Positions 44,881 through 56,638 of a stretch of 64,000 nucleotides of DNA are shown piece after piece. The translations under genes were made by a program, and so were the position numbers. The DNA is taken from NCBI GenBank assembly GCA_963995505.1, contig OZ023196.1:10227106-10291105 (forward strand). The letters run 5' to 3'. How positions within the stretch are numbered: the first letter of the stretch is position 1; each line of letters opens with the position of its first letter. This DNA comes from Hypericum androsaemum (taxonomy: Eukaryota > Streptophyta > Magnoliopsida > Malpighiales > Hypericaceae). The notes under the pieces were generated by a model. It did not search any database, had not been told where the DNA came from, and worked only from the letters and a program-made list of their open reading frames with translations.

Positions 44881-44885
44881 GTATG

Positions 44886-45880
44886 TGACTGTATTATCAT
44901 TCGTACATTGTACCAATATCACGCGTACATCGTACCAACATAACTCGTACATCGTAGCAATATCACTCGTACATCGTACCAATATCACACGTATATCGTA
45001 CCAATATCACTCGTCTTTTGTATTGCAATTGAATATTTTAGTTTTAGTTTTTCCTTTTTTTTATTTCCATAACTACCACATGCCTAATTTTTAGATTATT
45101 AAATTCTAATTTTTGCCAATATCACTCGTTTTTGGTATAGCAATTGAATGTTTTAATTTTAATTTTACTTTTTTTATTTCCATAACTGGTTAACTGCCAC
45201 GTCCTTAATTTTTAGCTTAATAAATTCTAATTTTTGCAAATCTCACTCGTAGGAATATCATTCGTACATCGAACCGTTATCATTCGTACATCGTATCAAT
45301 ATTACTCGTATATCATACCGATATCACTCGTCATATCAATATCACTCATACATCATACCAATATTACTCGTACATAGTAGGAATTGAATGTTTTAGTTTT
45401 AATTTTTCTTTTTTTATTTCCATAAGTCCCACATCCCTATTTTTTAGCCTATTAAATTCTAATTTTTTCCAATATCAATCGTCTTTGGTATTTCATTTGA
45501 ATGTTTTATTTTTAGTTTTTCCTTTATTTTATTTCCATAACTGCAACATCTCTAATTGTTAGCTTTTTAAATTCTAATTTTTGCCAATATTACTAGTACC
45601 AATATCATTCGTATATCGAACCAATATCATGCGTACATCGTACCAATACCATGCGTATATTATTCCAATATTACTTGTATATCGTACCAATATCACCTAT
45701 AGATCGTACCAATATCGTTCGTACATTGTACGAATATCACTTATTTTTTGTATTGCAATTGAATATTTTAATTTAAGGTTTTCCTTTTTTATTTCCATAA
45801 ATGCCACATCCCTAAGTTTTAGCTTATTAAATTCTAATTTTTGCTTTGTTTATTTTTTTAATATTTTCATAAATATCTTC
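44886..45880. repeat. Higher-order tandem array of TACCAATATCAC motifs and AT-rich blocks
   Basis: Runs of 22-bp-like units (ACATCGTACCAATATCACTC) alternate with blocks of about 105-125 bp that contain GTATTGCAATTGAATGTTTT, TTTATTTCCATAACTGCC and TTAAATTCTAATTTTTGCC. Five such blocks can be counted, starting near 45015, 45130, 45375, 45485 and 45735. There is no gene; a long open frame at 45581-45940 is a product of the repeats. Confidence 0.8.
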
Positions 45881-46377
45881 TACATTGCCATGCAAAATCT
45901 ATCTTCTAAATTCATGTCACTAACTATGTCAACTTTTTAAAACAAATTTTTGGGCGACAAATTTTTTACTAACAACTAAATCATCAAATTAGATTTGAAT
46001 TAAAAAATATTACCAAATTTATGTTTTAATAAATTATTTTAGTTATGCTTGTAGTACAAATAAATAATCAAACCTTTTACGTTAATTATTTTCATATGTC
46101 AAGTTTATTTCTATTATTGGGACACTTAGTGAAATAATTGTGTCAAACAATTTGATGTTTTTCCGGATCGAGTATATATGCATCGAATAAAAAATGTTGA
46201 ACATTTTCAACAAGGAAGGACAAATTACAATAAGGTTGAACTATTCCTTCACTTCGATAAAAAGATAATTATATATATAAAATATTTAAATATGCATTTA
46301 TACATGCATGCACTTCTTATTCTCATGAAACTCATTATGTGTTACATTCAAATAAAAGAGAAACATAACAGATGTTT

Positions 46378-47428
46378 TTAAATGACATTTGAAAATCTTA
46401 TTCCATGAATTGCACCATAGAAGGAACCCCATTGATGACCTAGGTCACTAGGAGCAGAGCCGCGTGCCCGAGGACCGCTACCTCCCTTGCTAGAGCCAAC
46501 TTCAAAAGTAGGACACACACCTTCATTGTCAACACCACCTTCAAACAGAGGAACACCACCTCCACTACCAGTGCCAACTTCAAAAAGAGGAGAACAACTT
46601 CCCCTTCTCGCGCTAGTTTCAAACAATGGGCCCGACATCTGGTTGATACCAAAATGATCAAAGCTGATATTTTTAGAATACCGTGGCTTAGGGTAGGGGC
46701 TGGGGTCGGGATGAGCTAATAAGGTAGAAGCACCACCCGTGGCCTTCTCTTGAATCTTGGTGGATATCATAGCAAAGATCTCTTTGTAAGCATTATTGAT
46801 ATCAACGCGGTTGCCAAATCTGAGCTCCTCGATGGGGGTCTCCCACCAGCCTTGCACTTTCTCCCCCTACTAGCGTCTATGCTCGCCTTGTGCTCCTTTA
46901 ACTTCTGATTATCAGTGTCTAGCTTTTGGATCAGCTTGTTGTGGTGTTTGTTCAGTTCACTTATCTTAATCTGTAAATGTGCCTTGCTGCTCATGGCTGA
47001 GGTAAAGCCTTATGACACTATCCGTATTTGGGTGGCCAAACAAGAATGGCTTACCAACATTGGTAAGACAAAAATCTTTTTGTTTACTCATTTGATATTC
47101 ATTTACATTGATAGAAAAAGAAGAATTATGTAAATACCAAATCTAAAGATTAATAGTGACAAATATGTAAAACATTAAAGCTACAAATATAATTTATAAA
47201 TAAATGAGAATTAAATTGAAAGAGCTGATCTTAAATGGGAACCATTTATTGCTTACCCGCAGGAGAAAATACGACAAAGGTAATTTCTGCTCTGGTGAGA
47301 GTGACAAGCTCACTTGCTTTCTTGTTGATTCCTGATCTACGCTTTGAAAATGTGATGAGCTTCTCTTTCTTATTCTCGATTTGTTTAATCTCGATCTTCT
47401 GTTTGCCCATAGTTTTTTTTCCTTCCAT
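46378..47428 (-). pseudogene. Array copy 1 of type I MADS-box gene (AGL62-like)
   Basis: Exon 1 (47428-47257) starts at an ATG and reads MEGKKTMGKQKIEIKQIENK, then LITFSKRRSGINKKASEL and FVVFSPAG, a type I MADS domain. The donor is G|GTAAGC. The intron is 47256-47055 (202 bp), but its last two bases are TG, not AG. Exon 2 (47054-46378) begins KPFLFGHPNTDSV. Compared with copy 3 it has a 32-bp deletion after HEQQG that shifts the frame, giving TAA a few codons later, and another shift before QGWWETPIEEL. The C-terminal part has PLFE-type repeats. This is the only copy with an in-frame start codon, but it cannot make a full protein. Confidence 0.8.
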
Positions 47429-48666
47429 TTTGAATAATTTAATTCTTGTTTGTCTTTCAATCTTCAATGTTTTGGGGACTAGTGAATTTTTTATTGGAAA
47501 GATGGTACTAATATATAGGAAAAATTGTTGTGCTCTTACCATATTTAACATTTGACAATATCATGATTTTATGTTGGTAGTTTGCAAGTACGAGTTAACT
47601 GACAAATTTCACTGATGTTTTAATTGGGAACTCATTTAAGGTGTCTTAGTACCATTATATAGGAGGAATTGTTCTGCTCTTACCATATTTGACATTTGAG
47701 AATTTCATGATTTTATGTTTGTAGTTGGCAAGTACGTATAAACTGACAAATTTCAGTCATGTTTTAATTGGAAACTCATTTAACGTGTTTTGATATCAAC
47801 TCGCCGAATGTTTTTACAATGGTCTCTTATTAATTAGTTAAATGGAAATTCTCTTGTTATTATAGCGTGCGTCGCCAAGATAGGGAATGACCGTGAATCT
47901 ATATCTAAATAGATTTAGATTAAAATAAGTTAATGATGACGAACTTTAATATTTGGTCAACCGAGATGTACATACTCCTCAGTAATTTTACTATTTTGAG
48001 TAAGGGCTCACTTTACTTTAAAAATATATCATCTTAATTACTATTTAATTATTTTGAGTAATTCTACTTTTCGAGTTACTAAACTACCCATGCATACGTA
48101 CATTGCCATACAAAATCAATCTTCTTAATTCATGTTAGTGTTCACTTTTTAAAATAAATTTTTGGGTGGCAAATTTTCACTAACGACTAAATCATCAAAT
48201 TAGATTTGAATTTAAAATTTTTTACCAAATTTATGTTTTAATAAATTATTTTAGTTATGGTTGTAGTACAAATGAATCATCAAACCTTTTATGTTAATTC
48301 TTTTCATATGCAAAGTTCATGTCGAGTATTGGGACACTTGGTGAAACACTCGTGTTAAATGGTTTGGTGTTTTACCAGATCGAGACAATATACATCGAAC
48401 AAAAATTGTTGAAGATTTTCAACAAGGAAGGAAAAATTACATTTGGGTTGAACTCTTCCTTCACTTTGATGAAAAGACAATCATAGATAAAAAAATATAA
48501 CTAAATATGCATTTATACATGCACTTCTTATTCTCGTGAAACTCATAATGTATTACATTCAAATAAAAGAGAAACATAACAAGTGTTTTTATAGGACTCT
48601 TTAAAATCCTATTCCATGAATTGCACCATTAGACACATAATATAGTTGATGCATCTAAAAGGAACC

Positions 48667-49697
48667 TCAATGATGACTTAGGTCATTAGGAGCAGGGCCG
48701 CGTGCCAGAGGACCACCACCTCCAGTGCTAGAACCAACTTCAAAAATAGGACAACCACCTTCATTGTTGACACCACCTTCAAACAGAGGAACACCATCTC
48801 CACTACCAGTGTCAACTTCAAAAAGAGGAACACAACTTCCCCTTCTAGCTCCAGTTTCAAACAATAGGCCCGACATCTGGTTGATACTAAAATTATCAAA
48901 GCTGGTATTTCCAGAATGCAGCGGGTTAGGGTTGGGGCTGGGGTTTGGATGAGCTGATGAGGTGGAAGTGCCACCTGCGGCCTTCTCCTGAAGCTTGTTG
49001 GATATCATATCAAAGATCTCTTTGTAGGCATTGTTGATGTAAACGAGGTTGCCAAAGCTGAGATCCTCGATGGGGGTCTCCCACCAGCCCTGCACTTGCT
49101 CCCCCTGCTAGCGTTTATGCTCACCTTGTTCTCTTTCATCCTCTGATTATCAGTGTCCAGCTTTTAGATCAGTTTGATGTTGTGGTTGTTCAGTTCACTT
49201 ATCTTAATCTATCGATGCGCCTCGATGATTTGCTCTGAGCCATCACTGGGGACTTGCTTCTCATGCCCGAGGTACCGCCTTATATCACTATCCGTAGATG
49301 GGTGGCCAAACGAGAATGGCTTACCTACATTGGTATAACAAAAATCTCTTTGTTTACTAATTTGATATTCATTTACTTTGATAGAAAAAGAAGAATTTTA
49401 TAAATAACAAATCTAAAGATTAATAGTGACAAATATGTAAAATATTAAAGCTTCAAATGTAATTTATAAATAAATGAGAATTACAGTGAGAGAACTGCTC
49501 TTAAATGAGAACCATTTGTTGCTTACCCGCAGGAGAAAATACGACAAAGGCAATTTTTGCTCCTGTGAGAGTGACAAGCTCACTTGCCTTCTTTTTTATT
49601 CCTGATCTATGCTTTGAAAATGTGATGAGCTTGTTTTCCTTATTCTTGATTTGTTTAATCTTGATCTTCTGTTTGCCCTTAGTTTTTTTCCTTACAT
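48667..49697 (-). pseudogene. Array copy 2 of type I MADS-box gene (AGL62-like)
   Basis: The intron (49526-49325, 202 bp) has both GT and AG. The first exon has lost its start: the position of the inner ATG is AAG, and the outer ATG at 49697 is followed at once by TAA. Exon 2 carries TAG in place of the Gln codon in HRQIKISEL (near 49211). The C-terminal frame 49095-48667 is open and reads QGWWETPIEDLSFGN and then PLFE repeats. The copy is dead by routes different from those in copies 1 and 3. Confidence 0.8.
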
Positions 49698-50936
49698 TTT
49701 GAATAATTTAATTCTTGTTTATCTTTTAATCTTCAATGTTTAGGGGACTACTGATTTTTTTATTAGAAATACAGTACTATTATGTAGGAGAAATGTTTGT
49801 GCTCTTACATATTTAACATTTGAGAATATTATGATTTTATGTTTGTAGTTTGCAAGTACGAGTCAACTGACAAATTTTACTTATGTTTTAATTGGGAACT
49901 CATTTAAGGTGTTTTAGTACAATTATATAGGAGGAATTGTTGTGCTCTTACCATATTTGACATTTGACAATATTATGATTTTATGTTTGTAGTTGGCAAG
50001 TACGTATCAACCGACAAATTTCACTGATGTTTTACATGGAAACTCATTTAAGGTGTTTTGATATTAACTCGCTGAATTTTTTCGCAATGGTCTCTTGTTA
50101 ATCAGTTAAATGGCAATTAGTCTTGTTATTATAGCGTGCGTCACAAAGATAGGGAATGACCGTGAATCCATATCTAAATAGATTTAGATTAAAGTTAATG
50201 ATGACAAACTTTAATAATTTGTCAACCGAGATGTACATCTTTCTCAGTAATTTTACTATTTTGAGTAACTGCTCTCTTTACCATATACCAAATAAAATAT
50301 TTATTGCTATTTAAAAATTTATCATCTAAATTACTATTTAATTATTTTGATTAATTCTACTTTTCGAGTTACTACACTACCCGTACACCCGTACATTGCC
50401 ATGCAAAATACATGTCACTTATCGTGTTCACTCTTTAAAATAAATTTTTGCGGCAAATTTTACACTAACGACTAAATCATCAAATTAGGTTTGAAATAAA
50501 AAAATATTACCAAATCTATGTTTTAATAAATTATTTTAGTTATGGTTGTAGTACAAATGAATAATCAAACCTTTATGTTAATTATTTTTATATGTAAAGT
50601 TCATGTCTAGTATTGGGACACTTAGTGAAACACTCATGTCAAGTAGTTTGGTGTTTCACCGGATCAAGCATATATATGCGTCGACTAAAAAATGGTTAAT
50701 ATTTTTAAGAAGGAAGGACAAATTACACTAAGGTTGAACTATTCCTTCACTTCGATAAAAAGATAATTATAAATAATAAAAATTTAATATGCATTTATAT
50801 ATGCACTTCTTATTCTCATGAAACTCATTATGTGTTACATTCAAATAAAAGAGAAACATAACAAGCGTTTTTATATGACATTTGAAAATCTTATTCCATG
50901 AATTGCACCATTACACACATAATATAGTTGATGCAT

Positions 50937-51980
50937 CTAAAAGGAACCCCATTGATGACCTAGGTCAATAGGAGCAGAGCCGCGTGCCAGAGGACCACCA
51001 CCTCCACTACTAGAACCAACTTCAAAAATAGGATACCCACCTTCATTTTCGACACCACCTTCAAACTGAGGAACACCACCTCCACTACCAGTACCAACTT
51101 CAAAAAGAGGAGCAACACTTTCCCTACTTGCGCCAGTTTCAAACATAGGGTCCGACATCTGGTTGATACCAAAATGATCAAAACCGGTGTTTCCAGAATG
51201 CGACGAGTTAAGGTTGGGGCTGGGGTTGGGATGAGCTGATGAGGTTGAAGTGCCATCTGCGGCCTTCTCCTGAAGCTTGGTGGAAATCATAGCAAAGATC
51301 TCTTTGTAGGCATTGTTGATGTCAACGAGGTTGCCAAAGCTGAGCTCCTCGACGGGGGTCTCCCACCAGCCCTGCACTTGCTCCCCCCTGCTAGTGTCTA
51401 TGCTTGCCTTGTGCTCCTTCATCTTCTGATTATCAGTGTCCACCTTTTGGATCAGCTTGTTGTGGTGGCTGTTCAGTTCACTTATCTTAATCTGTCGATG
51501 TGCCTCGACGATTTGCTCTGAGCCCTCACTGGGGCCTTGCTGCTCATGCCTGAGGCACCACCTTATGACACTATCCGTAGATGGGTTGCCAAACAAGAAT
51601 GGCTTACCTACATTGGTGTAACAAAAATCTTTTTGTTTACTTATTTGATATTCATTTACTTTGATAAAAAAAGAAGAATTTTATAAATAACAAATCTAAA
51701 GAATAATAGTGAAAAATATGTGAAATATTAAAGCTTCAAATATAATTTATAAATAAATGAGAATTAAATTGAAAGAGGCACTCTTAAATGGGAACCATTT
51801 GTTGCTTACCTGCAGGAGAAAATACGACAAAGGCAATTTCTGCTCCGGTGAGAGTGACAAGCTCACTTGCATTCTTGTTGATTCCTGATCTACGCTTTGA
51901 AAATGTGATGAGCTTCTCTTTCTTATTCTCGATTTGTTTAATCTCGATCTTCTGTTTGCCCTCAGTTTTTTTCCTTCCAT
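50937..51980 (-). pseudogene. Array copy 3 of type I MADS-box gene (AGL62-like), most intact
   Basis: Exon 1 (about 51963-51810) reads GKQKIEIKQIENKKEKLITF, then [19 protein letters not shown] and [12 protein letters not shown]. The intron 51809-51608 is 202 bp with CAG|GTAAGC and a TAG acceptor. Exon 2 (51607-50937) is open to its stop and contains KPFLFGNPSTDSVIRW, a coiled-coil-like stretch (HRQIKISELNSHHNKLIQKV), QGWWETPVEELSFGN and PLFE repeats. Together the exons hold about 273 codons without a stop. The only fault is at the start: the inner ATG is GAG, and the outer ATG at about 51980 is out of frame because an A run has seven bases where copy 1 has eight. A one-base homopolymer error in the sequence would also explain this, so it may be a real gene. 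If expressed it would be a nuclear DNA-binding protein; AGL62 relatives act in endosperm development. Confidence 0.7.
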
Positions 51981-52068
51981 TTTGAATAATTTAATTCTTG
52001 TTTATCTTTCAATCTTCAATGTTTTGGGGACTAGTGAATTTTTTATTGGAAAGATGGTACTAATATAT

Positions 52069-53316
52069 GGGTTCAAATTCAGTGGGGACATGGATAATCC
52101 CCACTGAAATGGATAGGGGCAATATTGGAAATATAATAATTTAAATAATTTAAAAAATAACAGCAAAATAATACAATTTATGGAAATACAAGTATGTGAA
52201 TATTGGTTTATATTTTCTCGGATATTGGTTTCCATCTTCTATACTATTGGTTTCATCCTACTACGATATTAGTTTCATTCTACTATGATATTGGTTTCCA
52301 TCTTTTATGTTATTGGTTTCATTCTACTATGATATTGGTTTCATTCTACTATAATATTGGTTTCCATCTTCTCGGATATTGGTTTCATTCTACTATAATA
52401 TTGGTTTCATTCCACCGTGATATTGGTTTTCATCTCCTCCAATATTTGTATCCCATTATAAGTGAAAAGATATACCATTTGAATGTATTGGTTTCATTCT
52501 TCTCGAATATTGGTATTATCGTTCTAGGATATTGGTATCATTCTACTTTAATATTAGTATCATTCATCTATAAATTTTTTTATTCGAAAGAAGATATTAC
52601 CCATAATATAACGAGAACCCTAAATGATGACGAATACCACTAGAACAAAAAATAAAAAAGATCAGTGACATCATCATCTCATTCCATTTTCCAGGAACAA
52701 ATACAACCTTCAAAATAAATCAAATCAAACTCAAAACCAAATCATGAGAAAAGAAGAACCCAGAACAACCTCTTTGAAATTCCGGAGAAGATTATCGAGC
52801 CACCCTCCTTTGAAATTCCGCATCTGGATTCCACAACCCAAAAAATACATGGCTCTTCTTCGACAACCCAAAATCTCCTCTTGTTCGAATCAGAAAATAG
52901 AGCTACCCAATTACTTTCTATTCCAGATGTGATGGGTCCCGCCCATTTTTGGCTTATTCAAGCCAATTTCCTGCCGGCAAGGAAAAATTGAGTGCAGGGG
53001 ACAAGTATTTAATTTTGGATTGACAAAAAATGAAGTTGGAATAGAGGTATTTGATCATTTCACAAGGTAAAGAATCGGAGGGGTTTTGGGGTCGAGCGGC
53101 GGAAGGAAGGAGGGGGGTGGGGGGAGATTTTTTTTGTGGGATTATATAGAAAACTGGTGGAACCTAATGAGTATGTTTGGATAAAAACTCGAAAATATCC
53201 TCAACAGATTCTAGCCATCAGATCTGCAAAAAAAGAATTTGATCAAATCTAAAGGCCCATATTTAGTCCATACCATGGGGATGGTTTTTATGTAGTCCCC
53301 CCTGAATCCAAATCCC
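52069..53316. mobile_element. hAT-like non-autonomous DNA transposon with 8-bp target duplication
   Basis: TAATATAT lies exactly on both sides (52061-52068 and 53317-53324). The ends are GGGTTCAAATTCAGTGGGGA on the left and GGGATTTGGATTCAGGGGGG on the right read on the minus strand. The same place in array copies 1 and 2 is uninterrupted (TACTAATATATAGG at 47507), so the empty site is known. The element is 1248 bp and has no transposase. An 8-bp duplication fits the hAT superfamily; the GGG ends are unusual for it. It lies about 90 bp upstream of MADS copy 3. Confidence 0.85.
52200..52565 (+). repeat. Tandem GATATTGGTTTCATTCTACT repeats inside the hAT-like element
   Basis: About fifteen degenerate units of 22-26 bp follow each other. 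The core GATATTGGT is the reverse complement of ACCAATATC in the array at 44886-45750, which links the two repeats. Confidence 0.8.
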
Positions 53317-54400
53317 TAATATATAGGAAAAATTGTTGTGCTCTTACCATATTTAACATTTGACAATATCATGATTTTATGTTGGTAGTTTGCAAGTACG
53401 AGTTAACTGACAAATTTCACTGATGTTTTAATTGGAAACTCATTTAAGGTGTCTTAGTACCATTATATAGGAGGAATTGTTCTCCTCTTACCATATTTGA
53501 CACTTGAGAATTTCATGATTTTATGTTTGTAGTTGGCAAGTATGTATAAATAGATAAATTTCACTGATGTTTTAATTGGAAACTCATTTAGAGTGTTTTG
53601 ATATCTACTCATCAAATTTTTTTTACAATGGCCTCTTATTAATATAGTGTGCGTCACCAAGATAGGGAATGACCGTGAATCCATATCTAAATAGATTTAG
53701 GTTAAAATAACATAATGATGACGAACTTTAATATTTGGTCAACCGAGATGTACATCTTTCTCCGTTATTTTACTATTTTGAGTAAGTGCTCTCTTTACTA
53801 TATACCAAATATAATCTTTATTGCTATTTAAAAATTTATCATCTTAATTACTATTTTATTATTTTGAGTAATTCTACTTTTCGAGTTACTACACTACCCC
53901 GTACACACGTACATTGCCATGCAAAATCTATCTTCTTAATTCATGTCACTTACCGTGTTCACTTTTTAAAATAAAATTTTGGGTAAACTTTTTCGCTAAC
54001 GGCTAAATCATCAAATTACATTTGAATTAAAAAAATATTACCAAATTTATGTTTTAATAAATTATTTTAGTTATGGCTGTAGTACAAATGAATCATCAAA
54101 CCTTTTATGTTAATTATTTTCATATGCAAAGTTCATGTCTAGTATTGGGACACTTAGTGAAACACTCGTGTCAAGTAGTTTGGTATTTTACCGGATCGAG
54201 CCTATATACATCGAACAAAAAATGTTGAATATTTTCAACAAGGAAGGACAAATTATATTTAGGTTAAACTATTCCTTCACTTTGATGAAAAGACAACCAT
54301 AGATAAAAAATAAATATTTAAATATGCATTTATACATGCACTTCTTATTCTCATGAAACTCATTATGTGTTATATCCAAATAAAAAAGAAACATAACAAG

Positions 54401-55100
54401 TTCTTTGACGTAGCGTAGCGAAAGTGAATTAATGACCTGGATAGATTAGAGATAAAAAAATCTCTATGCTGAGAAGAATCCACCTCTCAATAATAAAAAC
54501 GAAGTCTCTTCAGAGTAAAAACTCAATAATCAATATTAACGTATGTCAAACTACGAGCCAACAACTTTATAAAGAGCTAAGGTTTAATCTAGAGTCCTAA
54601 ACATCTTAGAATACGAAATAAGCTATTACAAAATAATAAAATAGTAGATAACCAACATAATATACACGAGCAATGAATTGGGAAAATCTTCATATCTAAT
54701 GCAAAAGCTGAAGGCAATAGGTTAGTAAATTTTTAACACTTATAAACAAGCCTAGCACTCTTACACTTAGCAACATTGGATTCTCAACACCCCTCTCAAA
54801 CGAAGTCTACTAGGCCGTAGTTTGCATGGACTTTGACTTTGTTAATGTGCTACGTGTGAGTAAAACAATGAACCATGAATGCAACCTGCTCTATGCTCTG
54901 ATATGTCAAATTTTTAATATACCGCCAACTCCTATTAGTAAATAAAGCTTAATTTCAAACATGCTTGCAAAAGAATAATGAATTTGGATACTAAATAATT
55001 TTAACTCTTCACAACATTAATAATTAGTTTCCTAATCCGATGAACAACCGAGTAGGATAAACGTGACAGCTAACTTACAATTGGAACTCGTCGTTAACTC
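54401..55100. other. Possible LTR-retroelement relic, no gene
   Basis: Near 54895 the plus strand reads GCTCTGATATGTCAA. This resembles the reverse complement of a tRNA-Met primer site with its LTR start. Upstream the text AACACCCCTCTCAAACGAAG resembles the polypurine side of some plant elements. No second LTR or coding sequence was found. Confidence 0.3.
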
Positions 55101-55119
55101 GAATTATCCGAAATAAAAA

Positions 55120-55535
55120 TTTCGGACTCGGATACGGATACGGATAATAAAAATTTTATTTTGGATATCCGGGATATACGATTTAAAAATATCTCAAGTC
55201 TCTTAAGCCCACATTACCTAGCCCACAAAAAATTAAAAGTCCATAAAAACAACAATGCACAAAACCTACCACTGCACATTACCGTTTTAATCATGAACAG
55301 CGCGAGGCATGTAATTGTTGTGTTTCCTCTTCGCTTAAATTCTAAGGTTTCTGCGTTTTCAATTCAACTGTCAAATGTACCTGCACCAGCCAGGAACGTG
55401 GAGCATAGAATGGAATTTGGTTGAAGTCTTTTTTTAAAAAAAAATTAAGACTTGAAAAAAATGGATAGTTTGTATTATTTGTATCCGTATCCAAAAAAAA
55501 TTTGGATATTGGATATCAGATACTGGAGGATTCGT
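55120..55535. mobile_element. MITE-like element with GGATACGGATA inverted ends
   Basis: GGATACGGATACGGATAAT at 55130-55148 recurs inverted as GTATCCGTATCC at 55481-55492, with A- or T-rich and GGATATCC-like blocks mirrored around them. The 300 bp between are not coding. Repeats with this motif are common in plants as small hAT-like elements; exact ends and duplication are unclear. Confidence 0.5.
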
Positions 55536-56597
55536 ACCGATAGCGGAGGGGGTCGCAAAAGGAAGTGTCATGGTTGGTTAAAAACAATTGGGAAGAGGCT
55601 AAATAGACAATTTGCTTCGAGAAAGACGATTAGTCAATGGCTTAAGTAAGGTCAACAGGGTAATCACATGGGCCCTTTTCCACCCTTTGTTCTTGGGTTG
55701 GCACGCTCGTTACCAACGGTTTTTCTTCTTCCTTATTTTTTGCCAAAGTTATACTCAAGTCGCTTGTCTATATCATAATTACGGATAAGATCTTTGCTAT
55801 TTAAAAATTTATTTTTCTATCTTCGTTCTTTGTTAAATTTTAATCTCGGGTCTCTGATTGACGTCACCAATTAATTTCTCATTTTTTTTAATCATGTAAA
55901 ATAACTTTTATACCTTGAAAAATAAAAAATAAACATTTTCTTGAACCCTAAGAACACCAATAACACATCCTTCGACCTTTAAAATTCCAAAGTACCTAAG
56001 AACACATTACAGCTCCAAATTACAAATAACATATAACAACTCCAAGAACACATTACGACAAGAACAAAGAACACATTACAGTTACAAGAACGGTTAGTCT
56101 TTCCACTCCGAATCTTTTGAACACAAATCGACTGTTGACATCATCAGCTAGAGATCCGAGGCCAATATTTAAACAAAGAGAGATAACGAAAAAAATATAT
56201 TTTTTCAATTGCAGGGATCCTACCCATAATTATTATAGAACCTGATGTTAATTTGCCCCTAATTTTTTATTAATTCATTATTTGAAGTTTTTTCCACCTT
56301 TTCCCACCGTAGCATATACATTTTTTTAATACCGTTTTTTATATCGATTAATTTAGATCAGAGCTAGGTAAAATTTTTGAAATATGACAAAATTTTCCTA
56401 ACAAATATTTTTATAGTATTCCTAATAAATTAAAGTCGAAACTTCTTATTAAACTAAAATAACAACGTTTTGCAAGTCCTCGTCGCTGCATTTGTTGATT
56501 GACTTGACAATGAATAAAAGAAGAGAAAACAAGGGAAATTTTATTACTTCGATTGGACAAATGGGCATATGGAATTATTAGATACCTTCTGGAAAAA
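55536..56597. other. AT-rich intergenic stretch, no gene seen
   Basis: There are no open frames of note and no paired repeats. Around 55960-56090 short ACACATTACAG and AAGAACAC motifs repeat irregularly. Confidence 0.4.
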
Positions 56598-56638
56598 AGT
56601 TATTTTTTTTTTAAGAACAAAGAACATATATATTAGAA

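Larger units (their letters stand above)
45881..54400. repeat. Tandem array of three MADS-box gene units of about 2.2-2.3 kb
   Basis: The landmark TCATGAAACTCAT(T/A)ATG recurs at about 46325, 48537, 50817 and 54352. After subtracting the 1.25-kb hAT-like insertion the three spacings are close to 2.2, 2.3 and 2.3 kb. Each unit has, on the minus strand, an upstream spacer, a MADS exon, a 202-bp intron and a second exon. The fourth landmark begins a unit that ends at about 54400. Confidence 0.85.

Noticed and set aside
45581..45940. A 119-codon open frame rich in YQYR and Ile.
   Set aside because: It is made by the ACCAATATC tandem units and runs into unrelated sequence. No protein family fits.
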